Counted from the first letter of the stretch, positions 18,770 through 27,818 are shown. The stretch is DNA of 64,000 nucleotides from Corynebacterium sp. ACRQK (GCF_022345965.1 NZ_JAKRMU010000001.1:546844-610843); one strand, 5' to 3'. Numbers and translations are program-made. Notes: generated by a model not told the origin, from the letters alone.

Positions 18770-20410
18770 CTACAGCTCCATCCCATCGTCGCGGGTGTTA
18801 GTGCCCCACTCCTGCTGGTTGTTCTGGCCTGTCTGGCGACGTGGCTGGCCAAGCTGGGCAGACAGTGCATCAGAGAAGTCCTGCCCGCCCATCAGGTGAT
18901 CCCGCACCAGCGCGTGATCAAACCCGGTGATCGGTCGGCTCGGGTGGTTCCACAGTCCGGCATCGACCATCTCCTGCCACTGACGGCGCAGTTCCCCGGT
19001 CTCCGGGTTCTCTCCACCAGCCTGCATGGCCTGACGGTCTGCCGTCTCGGCGGCCACCTCGTCGGGGTCGCTAAGCTGCTGCCACAACGCCACCCGGCGA
19101 TCTGCTGACTGGCCGTCCTTGCCAGTCACCGCCACGTGGGCCTTGATCCCGTGCTCGGCGGCTACCGCGCGCATCTGTACCTCGATGTCCTGCTTGGCCT
19201 GTCGCAGGGAAGCGATCTGTTCGCCCAGCGCCATCCGCTGGTCGGCCTCGGCGGAGTTCCCGCCAAACAGCTTGCCAAACAGTCCCTTCTTCTTCGGGGC
19301 CTGTCCCAGGCCTCGGCGCTGGGCCTGGCAGGCCTGGAGGTCTTTACCGGTCTGCGTGGCTTGCTGATCCAGCTGGGTCCACTGGTCTACCGCCTGGCTG
19401 TACCGGTAAATAGCCTCCTGGTTGTCACGTGCGTGCTGGTAACCGGATTGGGCCTGGCCGGGGTTGTCGTGTAGCCAGGCCAGCAGGTGGCCCGGCACCA
19501 TCTGCAATGGCCTGTCCTCATCAGCCCGTACCACCGGGGTGGTGCAAACATTGCGGTCGTCAGTCATCCACCGTTGGGTGCGCTTGTCTTGGCGCTGGGG
19601 CATCACCTCGGCCATCCGGGTGCCAGCAAACGGATCTGGCCTTGTGTCCTGGTTCGACGACAGCCGCTCCAAACTCCACTCCCGGCAGGCGGTCTCCCAC
19701 ACCTGGTGCGGGGTGGCATCCGACCGGTCACACTGGCAGGCTGCCGTGAGAAGATCCGCCGCGTACTGGGTCGATTTCCTGCGCTGGACTGGGGTGGGGT
19801 TGTGTCCGTGCCCGGTCTCGGAGCCACCGGGGCACGTTCCACCAGATACAGCGAGTTATTGTCCCGACCTCGGATCATGGGCACATACACCGCTGCCCGG
19901 TCGGCCTGGCCGACATTCATAACCACTCGGGATGAATCGACCGTGACCCCATGGCTGGAATGCCCGGTGGTGGCATACCCCAGCTGGCCATGGTTGGCGA
20001 GATACTCCCGTGGCACGACCACGCCCTGCTGGTCGTCGTCACAGCTGCGCAGCGTGACCTCACCTGCGCCGATCTGTTCAATCCTTCAGCGTTGACCGTT
20101 GCGCACCGGTGACCCGTCCTGGGTGGTCAACGAGTAGTCATTGCGGCGGGTGATGACCACATCACCAACAAAGCCCGTCTAGGGGTTGTTGGTCGTGCTC
20201 AGTCCACTCGCCGGCCCCCGTCGGGTCGATCCGGCCGAAATCAACAAGCACGCGCTGGGCCGCACGGTTCAGCGCGTCCACGGTGTCTTTATCCCCGGCG
20301 ATCAGCAGGCTATCCAGCCCAGCCAACGTATCGGCCTTCCACCCGGCCATCGCATCGTTGAGCATGGCCGTGGGGTTACCGGCGTACAGCCTGTTTTCCT
20401 CGCCATAGCA
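18770..20410 (-). pseudogene. Decayed C-terminal part of a MobF-type conjugative relaxase/helicase
   Basis: Reading right to left, three frames carry consecutive pieces of one protein. The first is YAGNPTAMLNDAMAGWKADT with LLIAGDKDTVDALNRAAQ. The second is GDVVITRRNDYSLTTQDG, then a TGA where family members have Trp (NGQR-stop-RIEQI), then LANHGQLGYATTGHSSHGVT (helicase motif). After another frame change comes a long charged tail to 18770 (KKKGLFGKLFGG and MGGQDFSDAL). The N-terminal relaxase half is absent. At least two frameshifts and one stop make it non-functional. It indicates an integrated plasmid segment, in line with the adjacent parA. Confidence 0.8.
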
Positions 20411-20472
20411 TTATATACACACGTACGCAAGTCACTACCCAGGTAAATCCTTCCTGAATCTATTCTTTTTGT

Positions 20473-21069
20473 ATGACTCGAGTAATTTCCGTAATTCAGT
20501 CGAAGGGTGGTACGGGAAAGACCACACTTTCAGTAATGCTCGCAGAGGCAATTCGGAAGATGGGCTATACGGTCGCAGTCGCAGACGGCGACCCCCAGCA
20601 ATCTGCCACCCGATGGACAACCAAAGTGAAGGATTTTCCATTTCCTATCGAATCTGTCCGCAGCTCAAGTGATTTCTCTGGAATTGTCAGAAGGGGGAAC
20701 AATCCGGACTTTCTTATAGTCGATACCCCTCCAGGTGGTTTAGCTTTCATAACCGAAAGCGTCGAAGCTGCCGATTTAGTCCTTCTTCCCACTGGTGTGT
20801 CCCCGATGGATATTGATCGAACTCAGGTAACGCTTTCTTGGCTAATAGAAATGGGGATACCAACAGCAGTTGTTCTGTCGAATGTCGACAGGAGGGAAAA
20901 GCTTCTAGATGAAGTCCATGCCGAGCTGGAGGGTGACGAGACTGCAGCGCTTGCTGAAACAGTCATCCCAACGAGGGCGGCTACACGTCGTGTTTTCGGA
21001 ACAAAGCCCTGCAGCACGAAGGTGTGGGATTCTTTGGCTCGAGAAGTAGTCGCAGCATTTGAGGATTAA
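20473..21069 (+). CDS. parA: ParA-family plasmid partition ATPase
   Basis: The 198-residue protein begins MTRVISVIQSKGGTGKTTLS, the deviant Walker A motif (KGGTGKT) of ParA/MinD ATPases. Other motifs are VADGDPQQSATRW and LIVDTPPGG (Walker B region). Its small size, with no N-terminal DNA-binding domain, fits the type Ib plasmid partition class, which works with a small ribbon-helix-helix partner. The partner gene follows 10 bases later but is split by an insertion sequence. With the relaxase remnant this marks a plasmid-derived segment. Confidence 0.9.
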   Translation: MTRVISVIQSKGGTGKTTLSVMLAEAIRKMGYTVAVADGDPQQSATRWTTKVKDFPFPIESVRSSSDFSGIVRRGNNPDFLIVDTPPGGLAFITESVEAADLVLLPTGVSPMDIDRTQVTLSWLIEMGIPTAVVLSNVDRREKLLDEVHAELEGDETAALAETVIPTRAATRRVFGTKPCSTKVWDSLAREVVAAFED

Positions 21070-21180
21070 GGGGTAAACGATGGAAATTCCAAAGGCTAAG
21101 AATAAGGCGCGGGAAGAATTGAACTGCTCCCCATTAGTTGGACTGAGAAATCAGTTTCTAACTAGTGGGGAGTTCTTTTT

Positions 21181-21663
21181 ATGAGAGCACGAAGTTCTTT
21201 GAGTGAATCTCAGCGTGAGCAGCTCGTTGATTTGTTTGAGCAAGGGCTGGGCTATGCGGCGGCGGCTCATCGGTTGGGAGTTGGCCTTTATTCTGTAAAA
21301 AAATTTGAGCGTCGTTTCAAGCTGCATGGCAGACTATGTCTTGTGGAGAGACCAACTAAGCAGCACTTTTCCTTCGAGGTGAAGAAGGAAGTTGTCGATC
21401 GGTTCATTGCCGGCCAGTCCAAGATGGAACTGGCTAGGGAGTTTGGTTTGTCATCGGATCAACTTGTCGCTAATTGGGTGAGGGCTTGGCGTGCGGGTGG
21501 TGATGAAGCGTTGCAGCCGAAACCGAAGGGACGACCGAAAGGCAGCGCCCGCTCGACACCGTTGACCGAGGAAGATCGGCTCCGCCGTGAGGTGGAGAAA
21601 CTACGGGCAGAAAATGCGTACTTAAAAAAATTGCGGGACTTGAGGAACCAGCGACGAGGCTGA
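21181..21663 (+). CDS. IS3-family transposase OrfA
   Basis: The 160-residue protein has an N-terminal helix-turn-helix (residues about 5-50, including SESQREQLVDLFEQGLGYAA), a second HTH-like segment (LAREFGLSSDQLVANWVRAW) and a C-terminal leucine-zipper-like helix (RREVEKLRAENAYLKKL). The run of seven A at 21624-21630 near its end is the expected -1 frameshift site leading into orfB. Confidence 0.9.
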   Translation: MRARSSLSESQREQLVDLFEQGLGYAAAAHRLGVGLYSVKKFERRFKLHGRLCLVERPTKQHFSFEVKKEVVDRFIAGQSKMELAREFGLSSDQLVANWVRAWRAGGDEALQPKPKGRPKGSARSTPLTEEDRLRREVEKLRAENAYLKKLRDLRNQRRG

Positions 21664-22526
21664 AAGTAGAAGCTATCGTCATCCTCAAGTCAACCCACCG
21701 CCTGGAGGACCTACTGGTTGCGGCAGGTCTTGCCCGGTCAACGTTTTTCTATCACCAACAACGCCTCACCATGGCTGATAAACATGCCCAGCTCAAGCAG
21801 GCAATCGTCGATGTCTTTGAGCGTATGAACCGTCGTTATGGTTACCGGCGGGTGCATGCTCAGCTACGCCGGGAAGGATGGGTGGTCAACCATAAGCTGG
21901 TCTACAGGCTCATGGATCAACTAGGGCTTAAATCCAAGGTCAGGGCGAAAAAGAAGTACAACTCGTACAAAGGCACTGTCAGTCACATCGCAAGCAATGT
22001 GTTGAATCGATGTTTCACGCCTGATGAGCCAAATACGGTGTGAGCAAGTGACGTCACGGAGTTTCGCGTTGCTGGCACCAAGGTCTACCTGTCGCCGATC
22101 ATGGACTTATGCGATCGGTCGATCGTGTCGTACAGCGTTTCAACCTCACCGAATACGGCGTTTACGTCGCAATCTTTACGCGATGCCATCGCGCAAGAAT
22201 CACCAGATAAAGGTTTGCTTGTACATACCGACCAAGGATTCCAATATCAGCATTCCAGCTGGCGCACACTCATCACAGGTATCGGTGGCACACAATCGAT
22301 GTCAAGGAAAGGAAACTGTTACGACAATGCGGTAATGGAAAACTTCTTCGGACACCTCAAATCAGAGATGTACCACGGGGAATCATTCACCAGTCTGGAG
22401 GCGTTCTACCACGCAATTGATGACTACATCCGTTGGTACAACCATGAACGCATCCAAAAACGACTCAAGGGCCTGACTCCGATGCAATACCAACCAGACC
22501 CTAAAGCCTCTAACCGCCTAGAATAA
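21625..22526 (+). pseudogene. IS3-family transposase OrfB with an in-frame TGA
   Basis: In the -1 frame the integrase part reads from KKIAGLEEPATRL through the HTH_21 segment (RYGYRRVHAQLRREGW) to DEPNTV, meets TGA at 22041-22043, and resumes ASDVTEFRVAGTKVYLSPIM. Related OrfB proteins have a Trp at this site (VW-TDVTEF), so TGG to TGA is likely. The DDE residues remain visible downstream: the Asp in SDVTEF, the Asp in HTDQGFQY and the Glu in NAVMENFFGHLK. Without readthrough the transposase is inactive. Confidence 0.85.
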
Positions 22527-22685
22527 AACCAGTCCAACTTTCGGGGGCCAGTTCATTTGTAGTCGGGGAAGGGCCATTTAAAACTTTAATTCAATTAAAT
22601 TGATGAATATGATTACTGTCTATGGATACACCCACGGTATGGACAGAAAACCATTGAAGCAACCCCGGCATACTATTTAGAGGTT

Positions 22686-23087
22686 ATGGGCCCCTACGGG
22701 ACCGCTCGGCACAAAGAAGCAATGGAATATGTTAAAGCAATAGCCTTCCGTAACTTTGAAGATGACGACTTCACGATTTACGGTCTTGCCCTTGATGATC
22801 CGCTTACAGTTGATGAGAACCTACTGCGCTACCGCGTTTGTCTGCTATGTAGCGAGCTGTCCCTTGAACAAGATAGCCAGGGCGAGCTCGGGATGATGCA
22901 AATTCCACCACATCATGTGTTGGCTGTAGAGGTGGACCATACGCGCGAGGCTATCGCGCAGATGTGGGAGAAGATGCCTTTGATACTTGCCGAGCAGGAA
23001 GTGTCCAAAACAGGTTTTGTCGCCGAGCGGTTTAGAAGATCGAAAGTCGCAGCAGGAAAAAGCGAATTCCTTATACAGCTTACTTAA
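22686..23087 (+). CDS. GyrI-like effector-binding domain protein, probably 5'-truncated
   Basis: The 133-residue product (start used: ATG at 22686) matches GyrI-like small-molecule binding domains of AraC/MerR-type regulators: YGLALDDPLTVDENLLRYRV corresponds to the family DDP/Y-C stretch, and IPPHHVLAVEVDHTREAIAQ to the second half. The open frame extends back to about 22604 (IHPRYGQKTIEATPAYYLEV) without a normal start codon, and directly follows the truncated parA partner. It is probably the C-terminal half of a regulator whose DNA-binding part was lost at a junction. Confidence 0.6.
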   Translation: MGPYGTARHKEAMEYVKAIAFRNFEDDDFTIYGLALDDPLTVDENLLRYRVCLLCSELSLEQDSQGELGMMQIPPHHVLAVEVDHTREAIAQMWEKMPLILAEQEVSKTGFVAERFRRSKVAAGKSEFLIQLT

Positions 23088-23252
23088 CCCCTCATCGGTT
23101 AGTGATCCTTATTCACTACGGTGGGCGGCAAGGCGCAAAACGACGTGGTGAACTTGTTGCTTCTCGCCGCCTTTCATAAAGCGTTAAAGGCTGACAGAAA
23201 GAGAATGCGGATATCGCGCAGAAAATGATGTTTGAGACATACTAGGCACAGT

Positions 23253-23275
23253 CCCCAGCCCTTCCTTGGCTGGGG
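23253..23275. other. GC-rich hairpin in the 23088-23381 gap
   Basis: CCCCAGCC-7-GGCTGGGG forms a perfect 8-bp stem between the GyrI-like gene and the convergent ABC permease. There is no T run on either side, so a classical terminator is not certain. The rest of this 294-base gap shows no gene. Confidence 0.45.
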
Positions 23276-23381
23276 AAGATCTAAACTCAATCACTTCATC
23301 TCATCAGATGTATCACCTATAGACGGTAATTGTGTTTTGGTCATATATTGGTGCTAGGAGCAGGTTTCTCGCCAGAGGGGG

Positions 23382-24119
23382 CTACCGCATGGGCGCGTTG
23401 ATCACCTTGGGGCGTCGGGCTAACGAGACAGTGATGAGGAGAACAAGCACGGTGCAAGCAGTATAGGCGGCAACGCCACCAGCAAGGGCTCCACCCCAAG
23501 GGAAGCCGTAATCTTTGCCTAATAGTGTTAATCCGATGCGGTAGGGCCAAGCAGTGGGTAAGGCCCACGCGAAGTCGGCGCTCATTACGACCATAGTGGC
23601 CATACTGACACCTACTCCCATGATATTTACCATCACGACGTTGCGTGTCAGTACACATAGGGCGGCGCTGAGAAAAACCATAACTAAGAAAATGCCGCCC
23701 TGGAGGGTGAGGTAGGCAAAGATCATCTGCCAGATCTCTGTACGTGCGCCGTTACTGAGCATTAGACCGATCATTAGTGCTGTCGAAAGTGCCACAAACG
23801 ACGCGAGGATAGTGGCGATGGCGAAGAGTTTTGCCATGACGAGCCGTGTTGTGTCATGCGGTTGCGTAAGCCAATCGAACCAGGTGCGGTTGCTCAGTTC
23901 GACGTGGAAGCCGACACTGGTGACCACGCAGGCCACGATTCCGGTGACGAGCATGGACTGATTGTGCAAAATGAAATAGAGTGACGGTCCGGTGGTGGTA
24001 GCACCTATGAGGGCTGCAATGGTTACCATCATCCAAGGGGTAAGATGCAGGGCTAGGGCGAACCATAGTCCTCTTTCTCTGCGGAGCTTTTGCCACTCGA
24101 TATGAATAAGGCGAATCAT
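23382..24119 (-). CDS. ABC-2 type transporter permease (bacitracin/lantibiotic-type)
   Basis: Starting at the ATG at 24117-24119 (MIRLIHIEWQKLRRERGLWF) the product is 245 residues with about six hydrophobic segments. The N-terminal amphipathic start followed by a helix is typical of BcrB/LanE/LanG-like permeases. Its ATG overlaps the stop of the ATPase gene (ATGA), so they are translationally coupled. With the ATPase and the 59-residue protein it forms a compact operon divergent from a two-component system. Exported substrate is unknown; peptide antibiotic defence is an inference. Confidence 0.82.
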   Translation of the reverse strand: MIRLIHIEWQKLRRERGLWFALALHLTPWMMVTIAALIGATTTGPSLYFILHNQSMLVTGIVACVVTSVGFHVELSNRTWFDWLTQPHDTTRLVMAKLFAIATILASFVALSTALMIGLMLSNGARTEIWQMIFAYLTLQGGIFLVMVFLSAALCVLTRNVVMVNIMGVGVSMATMVVMSADFAWALPTAWPYRIGLTLLGKDYGFPWGGALAGGVAAYTACTVLVLLITVSLARRPKVINAPMR

Positions 24120-24790
24120 CAGTTGTCCTTGTCCATAAGATGTATGTAGAGATCTTCCAGATCCTGCTGGGTTCCTTCGCTTCTGCAAACGGAGTGGATT
24201 ATGCGCCCAGCCTTGAGGAAGGTCAATCGGTCTGCCAGTGCCGCTACCTCGGTCAAGTTGTGACTGGAGATGGCTATAGACACGTCACGTTCATCACACA
24301 CACGTCTTAATAGTTCCCGACATTCACGAATACCTTTCGGATCCAACCCATTGGTGGGCTCGTCTAACAAAAGTAGTTGCGGATCACCAATCAAACTTCG
24401 CGCGATCCCAAGACGCTGTCGCATTCCCAGCGAGGTCTGGCTGCAGGGAAGCTCCATGTGTTTGTCGAGTCCTACGAGCGATAACAATGGCAGTAGCTGA
24501 TCGTGGGGGGCATCCAGGTAGTCGGCGTGCAGTTGCATGTTTTCGAGCACGGTCAGGCGCGCGTAGAAAGCGGGGTACTCGATTAGGTGCCCTATCCTCA
24601 ATGGCTGAGGATCGGTATGGATCACCCCTTCGTAATCTACAGCGCCGAGGATTGCCTTGAAGATAGTGGTTTTGCCAGCCCCGTTCGGACCGAGCAGTGC
24701 ATGAATACTACCGCGGTCGAAGGTGAGATCGACTCCAGACAGAGCCGACGAATCACCGAACTTTACTTTAAGGTCACTGATATTAATCAT
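24119..24790 (-). CDS. ABC transporter ATP-binding protein (BcrA-like)
   Basis: From the ATG at 24788-24790 (MINISDLKVKFGDSSALSGV) the product is 223 residues. Walker A is GPNGAGKTTIF, the signature reads SLGMRQRLGIARSL and Walker B is LLLLDEPTNGLDPKG, followed by ISSHNL. The signature is shifted from LSGGQ to TSLGM, as in the BcrA/lantibiotic-immunity group. The ATG overlaps the TGA of the small membrane protein gene upstream, and its stop overlaps the permease start. Confidence 0.9.
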   Translation of the reverse strand: MINISDLKVKFGDSSALSGVDLTFDRGSIHALLGPNGAGKTTIFKAILGAVDYEGVIHTDPQPLRIGHLIEYPAFYARLTVLENMQLHADYLDAPHDQLLPLLSLVGLDKHMELPCSQTSLGMRQRLGIARSLIGDPQLLLLDEPTNGLDPKGIRECRELLRRVCDERDVSIAISSHNLTEVAALADRLTFLKAGRIIHSVCRSEGTQQDLEDLYIHLMDKDN

Positions 24791-24966
24791 AGGTTTGATA
24801 AGGCGATCCAAATAGTGAAAGTGATGACGTATAGAGCAAAGAAGACCGAAGGTACACGATTTACAGCCTTGAGGCCGTCCTTGATGATCTGTGCAAGTAG
24901 GGCGACTAGGGATGCTGCCAAGAACAGCAAGCTTGCCACCAGCAAGACGTTGGATACGGTTTCCAC
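24787..24966 (-). CDS. 59-residue two-helix membrane protein, first gene of the ABC operon
   Basis: A GTG at 24964-24966 with an ideal AGGAGGAA site 5 bases upstream starts a 59-residue product: METVSNVLLVASLLFLAAS, a polar loop (AQIIKDGLKAVNRVP), then SVFFALYVITFTIWIALSNL. This predicts two membrane helices. Its TGA overlaps the ATG of the ATPase (ATGA at 24787-24790), the same coupling used between the next two genes. The ribosome site, coupling and hydrophobic pattern argue for a real gene. I recognise no family; it could be an accessory or immunity subunit. Confidence 0.75.
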   Translation of the reverse strand: METVSNVLLVASLLFLAASLVALLAQIIKDGLKAVNRVPSVFFALYVITFTIWIALSNL

Positions 24967-24987
24967 TAATTCCTCCTTGATGTAAAG

Positions 24988-25004
24988 GTGGCGACGTTTG
25001 CCAC
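24988..25004. promoter_or_regulatory. Inverted repeat in the divergent ABC/two-component intergenic region
   Basis: GTGGC-7-GCCAC lies 22 bases upstream of the small membrane protein start, in the 183-base region shared with the divergent sensor kinase gene. It is a candidate site for the adjacent response regulator. Confidence 0.45.
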
Positions 25005-25149
25005 AACCACGTTAGGAGAATGAAGAACGGATGGGGTTGCGCAATCGGTCAGTCTGCAAGCAAAAAGACCAAGAAATGTGGCCGGCTAGCGCCAAATTTG
25101 GCCGAAAGATACCCGAGGTAGAAGATAACCTACCCATTAAGATGGGGGA

Positions 25150-26259
25150 ATGAAGATTTCGCCAAACGCTAGTGGCATGTTCTTTGGAACAACCAGCGTC
25201 CTGTTTGTGCTTCTGTGCGCACTCGATAGTTCTGTCGGGAACCAAGTTACTGTACCGGCATGGTGGCTCCTGGGTGATGCTGTGGTCGGTGTCCTAGCAT
25301 TGATACAGGCTCGCCAGGGTCGTACGGGAGTTGGGTTGGCCTTATCAGTCGTATCCACTGCGGCCTGTGGAACGGCGCTTTTTCACGTTTTTAGATCCAC
25401 TAGCGCTCGTGGATTCTGGTGTGGTCAGGCTACAGGGGTGGTCTACCTTGTGTTGGCTGTAGTGCGCTGGCAAATGCCGTGGATAGTGGAAGCAGATTAC
25501 CAAAGATCCTGGTGGGGGATCATCTTTGTCGGGGTAAGTGTTGAGTGTTTCGTCGCGTGGGGCAGTTTCATTGCGTCTCGCCGAAGCCTTGTTCGTTCCC
25601 TACGAGAGCAAAACGAGGCTCTAGCCCGTGAGAAGCAAAGCGCCGTTACTGCTGCTCAGTTCCAAGAAAGGCTGGACATCGCCCGCGAAATGCATGATGT
25701 CCTAGCCCATCGGCTTAGTCTGATCAGCATGTACTCCGCAGCATTGGAACACCGCACCACGATGGTAGACCACGAACGTATACAGGTAGGAGAACTGATC
25801 AGAACCAACGCTCGTGCATCGTTGTTCGAACTCCGTGACATCCTTAGTGACCTCCGGGAGGAACAGTCACAAGCCCCACAACCGGATATCGCCGATCTTC
25901 CTCAACTCGCCATTGATGCCAGTACTACAGCGAATCCCATCCAGCTCGACATGGAATCAGATGGCCGTGGCCTAGCCCCCGGCGTCGGTCGACACATATT
26001 CCGAATAACTCAGGAAGCCATCACAAACGCACAAAAGCATGGCAGTCCTGGTCATGTAAACATCAGCCTGCGACAAGAGGACGGTCACTATCTTCTTAGC
26101 GTGACCAACCCTGTGGCGGGGCCCAGTTCAACTCCGCCCGGATTCGGCCTCCAGGGGATAACTGAGCGTGTTCATCTATGTGGGGGTAACCTCACTTACG
26201 CCATTCATAACAGCACCTACATCCTCGAGGTCACCATTCCCATGCAGAGGAACCCATGA
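25150..26259 (+). CDS. Sensor histidine kinase (NarL-type, HisKA_3)
   Basis: The 369-residue protein has about five hydrophobic segments in residues 1-145, a short coiled linker, and a HisKA_3 phospho-acceptor site (REMHDVLAHRLSLISMYSAA, His near residue 183). An HATPase domain with an N box (FRITQEAITNAQKHG) and a G box (GFGLQGITERV) follows. There is no large extracellular sensor, like kinases that detect membrane-active antibiotics with an ABC partner. Its stop overlaps the regulator start (ATGA), and the ABC operon is divergent. Confidence 0.9.
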   Translation: MKISPNASGMFFGTTSVLFVLLCALDSSVGNQVTVPAWWLLGDAVVGVLALIQARQGRTGVGLALSVVSTAACGTALFHVFRSTSARGFWCGQATGVVYLVLAVVRWQMPWIVEADYQRSWWGIIFVGVSVECFVAWGSFIASRRSLVRSLREQNEALAREKQSAVTAAQFQERLDIAREMHDVLAHRLSLISMYSAALEHRTTMVDHERIQVGELIRTNARASLFELRDILSDLREEQSQAPQPDIADLPQLAIDASTTANPIQLDMESDGRGLAPGVGRHIFRITQEAITNAQKHGSPGHVNISLRQEDGHYLLSVTNPVAGPSSTPPGFGLQGITERVHLCGGNLTYAIHNSTYILEVTIPMQRNP

Positions 26260-26915
26260 TCCGTATTATTGTGGTCGACGACGACGCCTTCGTTCTCACC
26301 GGCATCAAACTCATGTTAGCCGAGCAGAGGGACATCGAAATTGTGGGGACCGCCAGTGATGGCAAGGAGGCTATCAATCAAGTTAAGCATACCAATCCCG
26401 ATGTCGTTCTCATGGATCTACGCATGTCTGGAATCAACGGTATTGAGGCGACGCGCACGATCAAGCAGGGGTCATACACCCCTCGCGTGCTGGCACTCAC
26501 TACCTGGGATACCGACAACTTGATCCGCGATGCGCTGGCAGCTGGCGCCGACGGATTCTTATTAAAAGATGCCCACCCACAAGAGCTTGCCTCAGCTATC
26601 CGCCGGGCTAAAAATGGCGAACCTGTTCTGGCGCCAGCCGTTACCCGAAAGCTTATAGCCGCTTTCGCTCACGACTCCGAAGACAAACAGGAAGCTTTTG
26701 ATGCACTTGCCCTACTGAGTGAGATGGAAACCGAAGTAGCACTGTCCATCGCCCAGGGGTTAAGTAACGCTGATATCGCACACAAGCTCTACATGAGTAT
26801 GGGCAATGTAAAAGCGTGTGTCTCACGCATCCTGACCAAATTGGGTCTCTCCAACCGAGTGCAGATCGCGACCCTAATCGAGAGAGGACAACCGCGTCGC
26901 AATTCTGGATCTTAA
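26256..26915 (+). CDS. LuxR/NarL-family response regulator
   Basis: The 219-residue protein has a receiver domain with IIVVDDDAFV and the phosphorylated Asp in DVVLMDLRMSGING, and a C-terminal LuxR HTH (about residues 150-210, ALSIAQGLSNADIAHKLYM then VKACVSRILTKLG). The most likely targets are its own operon and the divergent ABC operon, given the shared intergenic region. The invariant SxREREV segment of the HTH is altered to LSEMETEVA. Confidence 0.9.
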   Translation: MIRIIVVDDDAFVLTGIKLMLAEQRDIEIVGTASDGKEAINQVKHTNPDVVLMDLRMSGINGIEATRTIKQGSYTPRVLALTTWDTDNLIRDALAAGADGFLLKDAHPQELASAIRRAKNGEPVLAPAVTRKLIAAFAHDSEDKQEAFDALALLSEMETEVALSIAQGLSNADIAHKLYMSMGNVKACVSRILTKLGLSNRVQIATLIERGQPRRNSGS

Positions 26916-27112
26916 TTAAATGCTCTCTTCAACCTTAGCTATCCTAGTTCTCGGCTGACCACGCCGTTGAACAGGTTAGATTTAAGAGAGCAATCTGCCC
27001 GTATCTCAGCCTGCGACTATTTTTAGACATTTAGCCGACTGTATGACAGGCGTGACCGAGTACAGAATTACTGCAATGGGAGACTTACTTCTCCAGTTTA
27101 AGACGCAAACAT

Positions 27113-27202
27113 TTAAGGGCAGTGCGTAGCCTTCTTCTCTGCACCCTTGTTCAAAATGAACCACACGACCTGAATAGCAAAGGGGACGAGGTAGGCAAAT
27201 AC
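27113..27202 (-). pseudogene. C-terminal fragment of a small membrane protein, cut by the right IS6 copy
   Basis: The minus strand from the IS border at 27202 reads VFAYLVPFAIQVVWFILNKG then AEKKATHCP and a TAA at 27113. This is a membrane helix with a basic tail and no start, so it is the 3' end of a gene severed by the insertion. The rest of the 26916-27112 stretch shows no gene. Confidence 0.4.
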
Positions 27203-27775
27203 GGTGCTGTTGCAAAGTTGGGGCAGTAGGAAGAGCGACGTGAAATAATCACAACCATGGGTATCTTCTCCGGTCGTCATTTCCCCGTGACATCATTCTG
27301 TGGGCAGTGCGGTGGTACTGCCGCTACGGAGTGAGCTACCGCGATCTGGAGGAAATGATGACTTCAGCGGGGCGTGCCGGTCGATCACACCACGATCTAC
27401 CGCTGGGTCCAGAAATACGCCCCTGAGCTGGACAAGCAAACACGGAGGTACCGACAGTTACCTGACTGGCAGGCCAGTTCCTGGCGGATGGATGAGACCT
27501 ATATCCGGGTCGGCGGCAGGTGGTGCTACCTCTTTCGGGCGATCACCGCCGGTGGCCAGAACCGGACATCTGCATATCGGACGTTGAAAGGGATGGAGGC
27601 GATGCACTCATTGCGGAAAGGGCAAGGCGCGATGTTTGCCTACGGGCAACCGAACCCGGACGCGGTGATCGTCAACCGGGTCTTCGAGACGGCCTAACAA
27701 CGCCCACACGCAGCGGCGATCAGGGAATGAGAAACTGAGTCCTCGCTGCTCTCCGCCCAACTTTGCAACAGCACC
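27203..27775 (+). mobile_element. IS6-family insertion sequence, right copy, defective
   Basis: This copy is the same 573 bp as the left one, in opposite orientation, with only a few base differences (for example QGAMFAYG instead of QGTMFAYG). It shares the internal deletion of the catalytic Asp/Glu region and both single-base frame lesions: after HFP near 27281-27286 and after EEMMT near 27361-27365. The two elements bound a 9.5-kb segment like the ends of a composite transposon. The 8 bases outside the two copies do not match. Confidence 0.85.
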
Positions 27776-27818
27776 ACAAAAACATAGGGACACCCCCTTG
27801 GGAACGGGCTGCGGCCCG

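Larger units (their letters stand above)
21121..22554 (+). mobile_element. IS3-family insertion sequence in the parA partner gene
   Basis: The 1434-bp element has imperfect inverted ends (GAACTGCTCCCCATTAGTTG at the left, GAACTGGCCCCCGAAAGTTG read inward from the right). A direct repeat ATT flanks it at 21118-21120 and 22555-22557. It carries orfA and an overlapping orfB in the -1 frame with a seven-A slippery run, as in IS150-like IS3 elements. Because IS3 ends are usually TG...CA, a one-base shift outward is possible, but then no target duplication is found. Confidence 0.9.
21080..22603 (+). pseudogene. Small parA partner gene split by the IS3-type element
   Basis: An ATG at 21080 starts MEIPKAKNKAREE and runs into the insertion sequence at 21121. 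Removing the element and one ATT copy restores the frame at 22558: FVVGEGPFKTLIQLN, then a stop at 22601-22603. Plasmid ParA partners of the ribbon-helix-helix type often open with a similar EF-VGEGP-KTLR stretch before the RHH fold, so the reconstructed 28-residue frame is probably also truncated downstream. The clean reconstruction supports the insertion boundaries. Confidence 0.65.
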
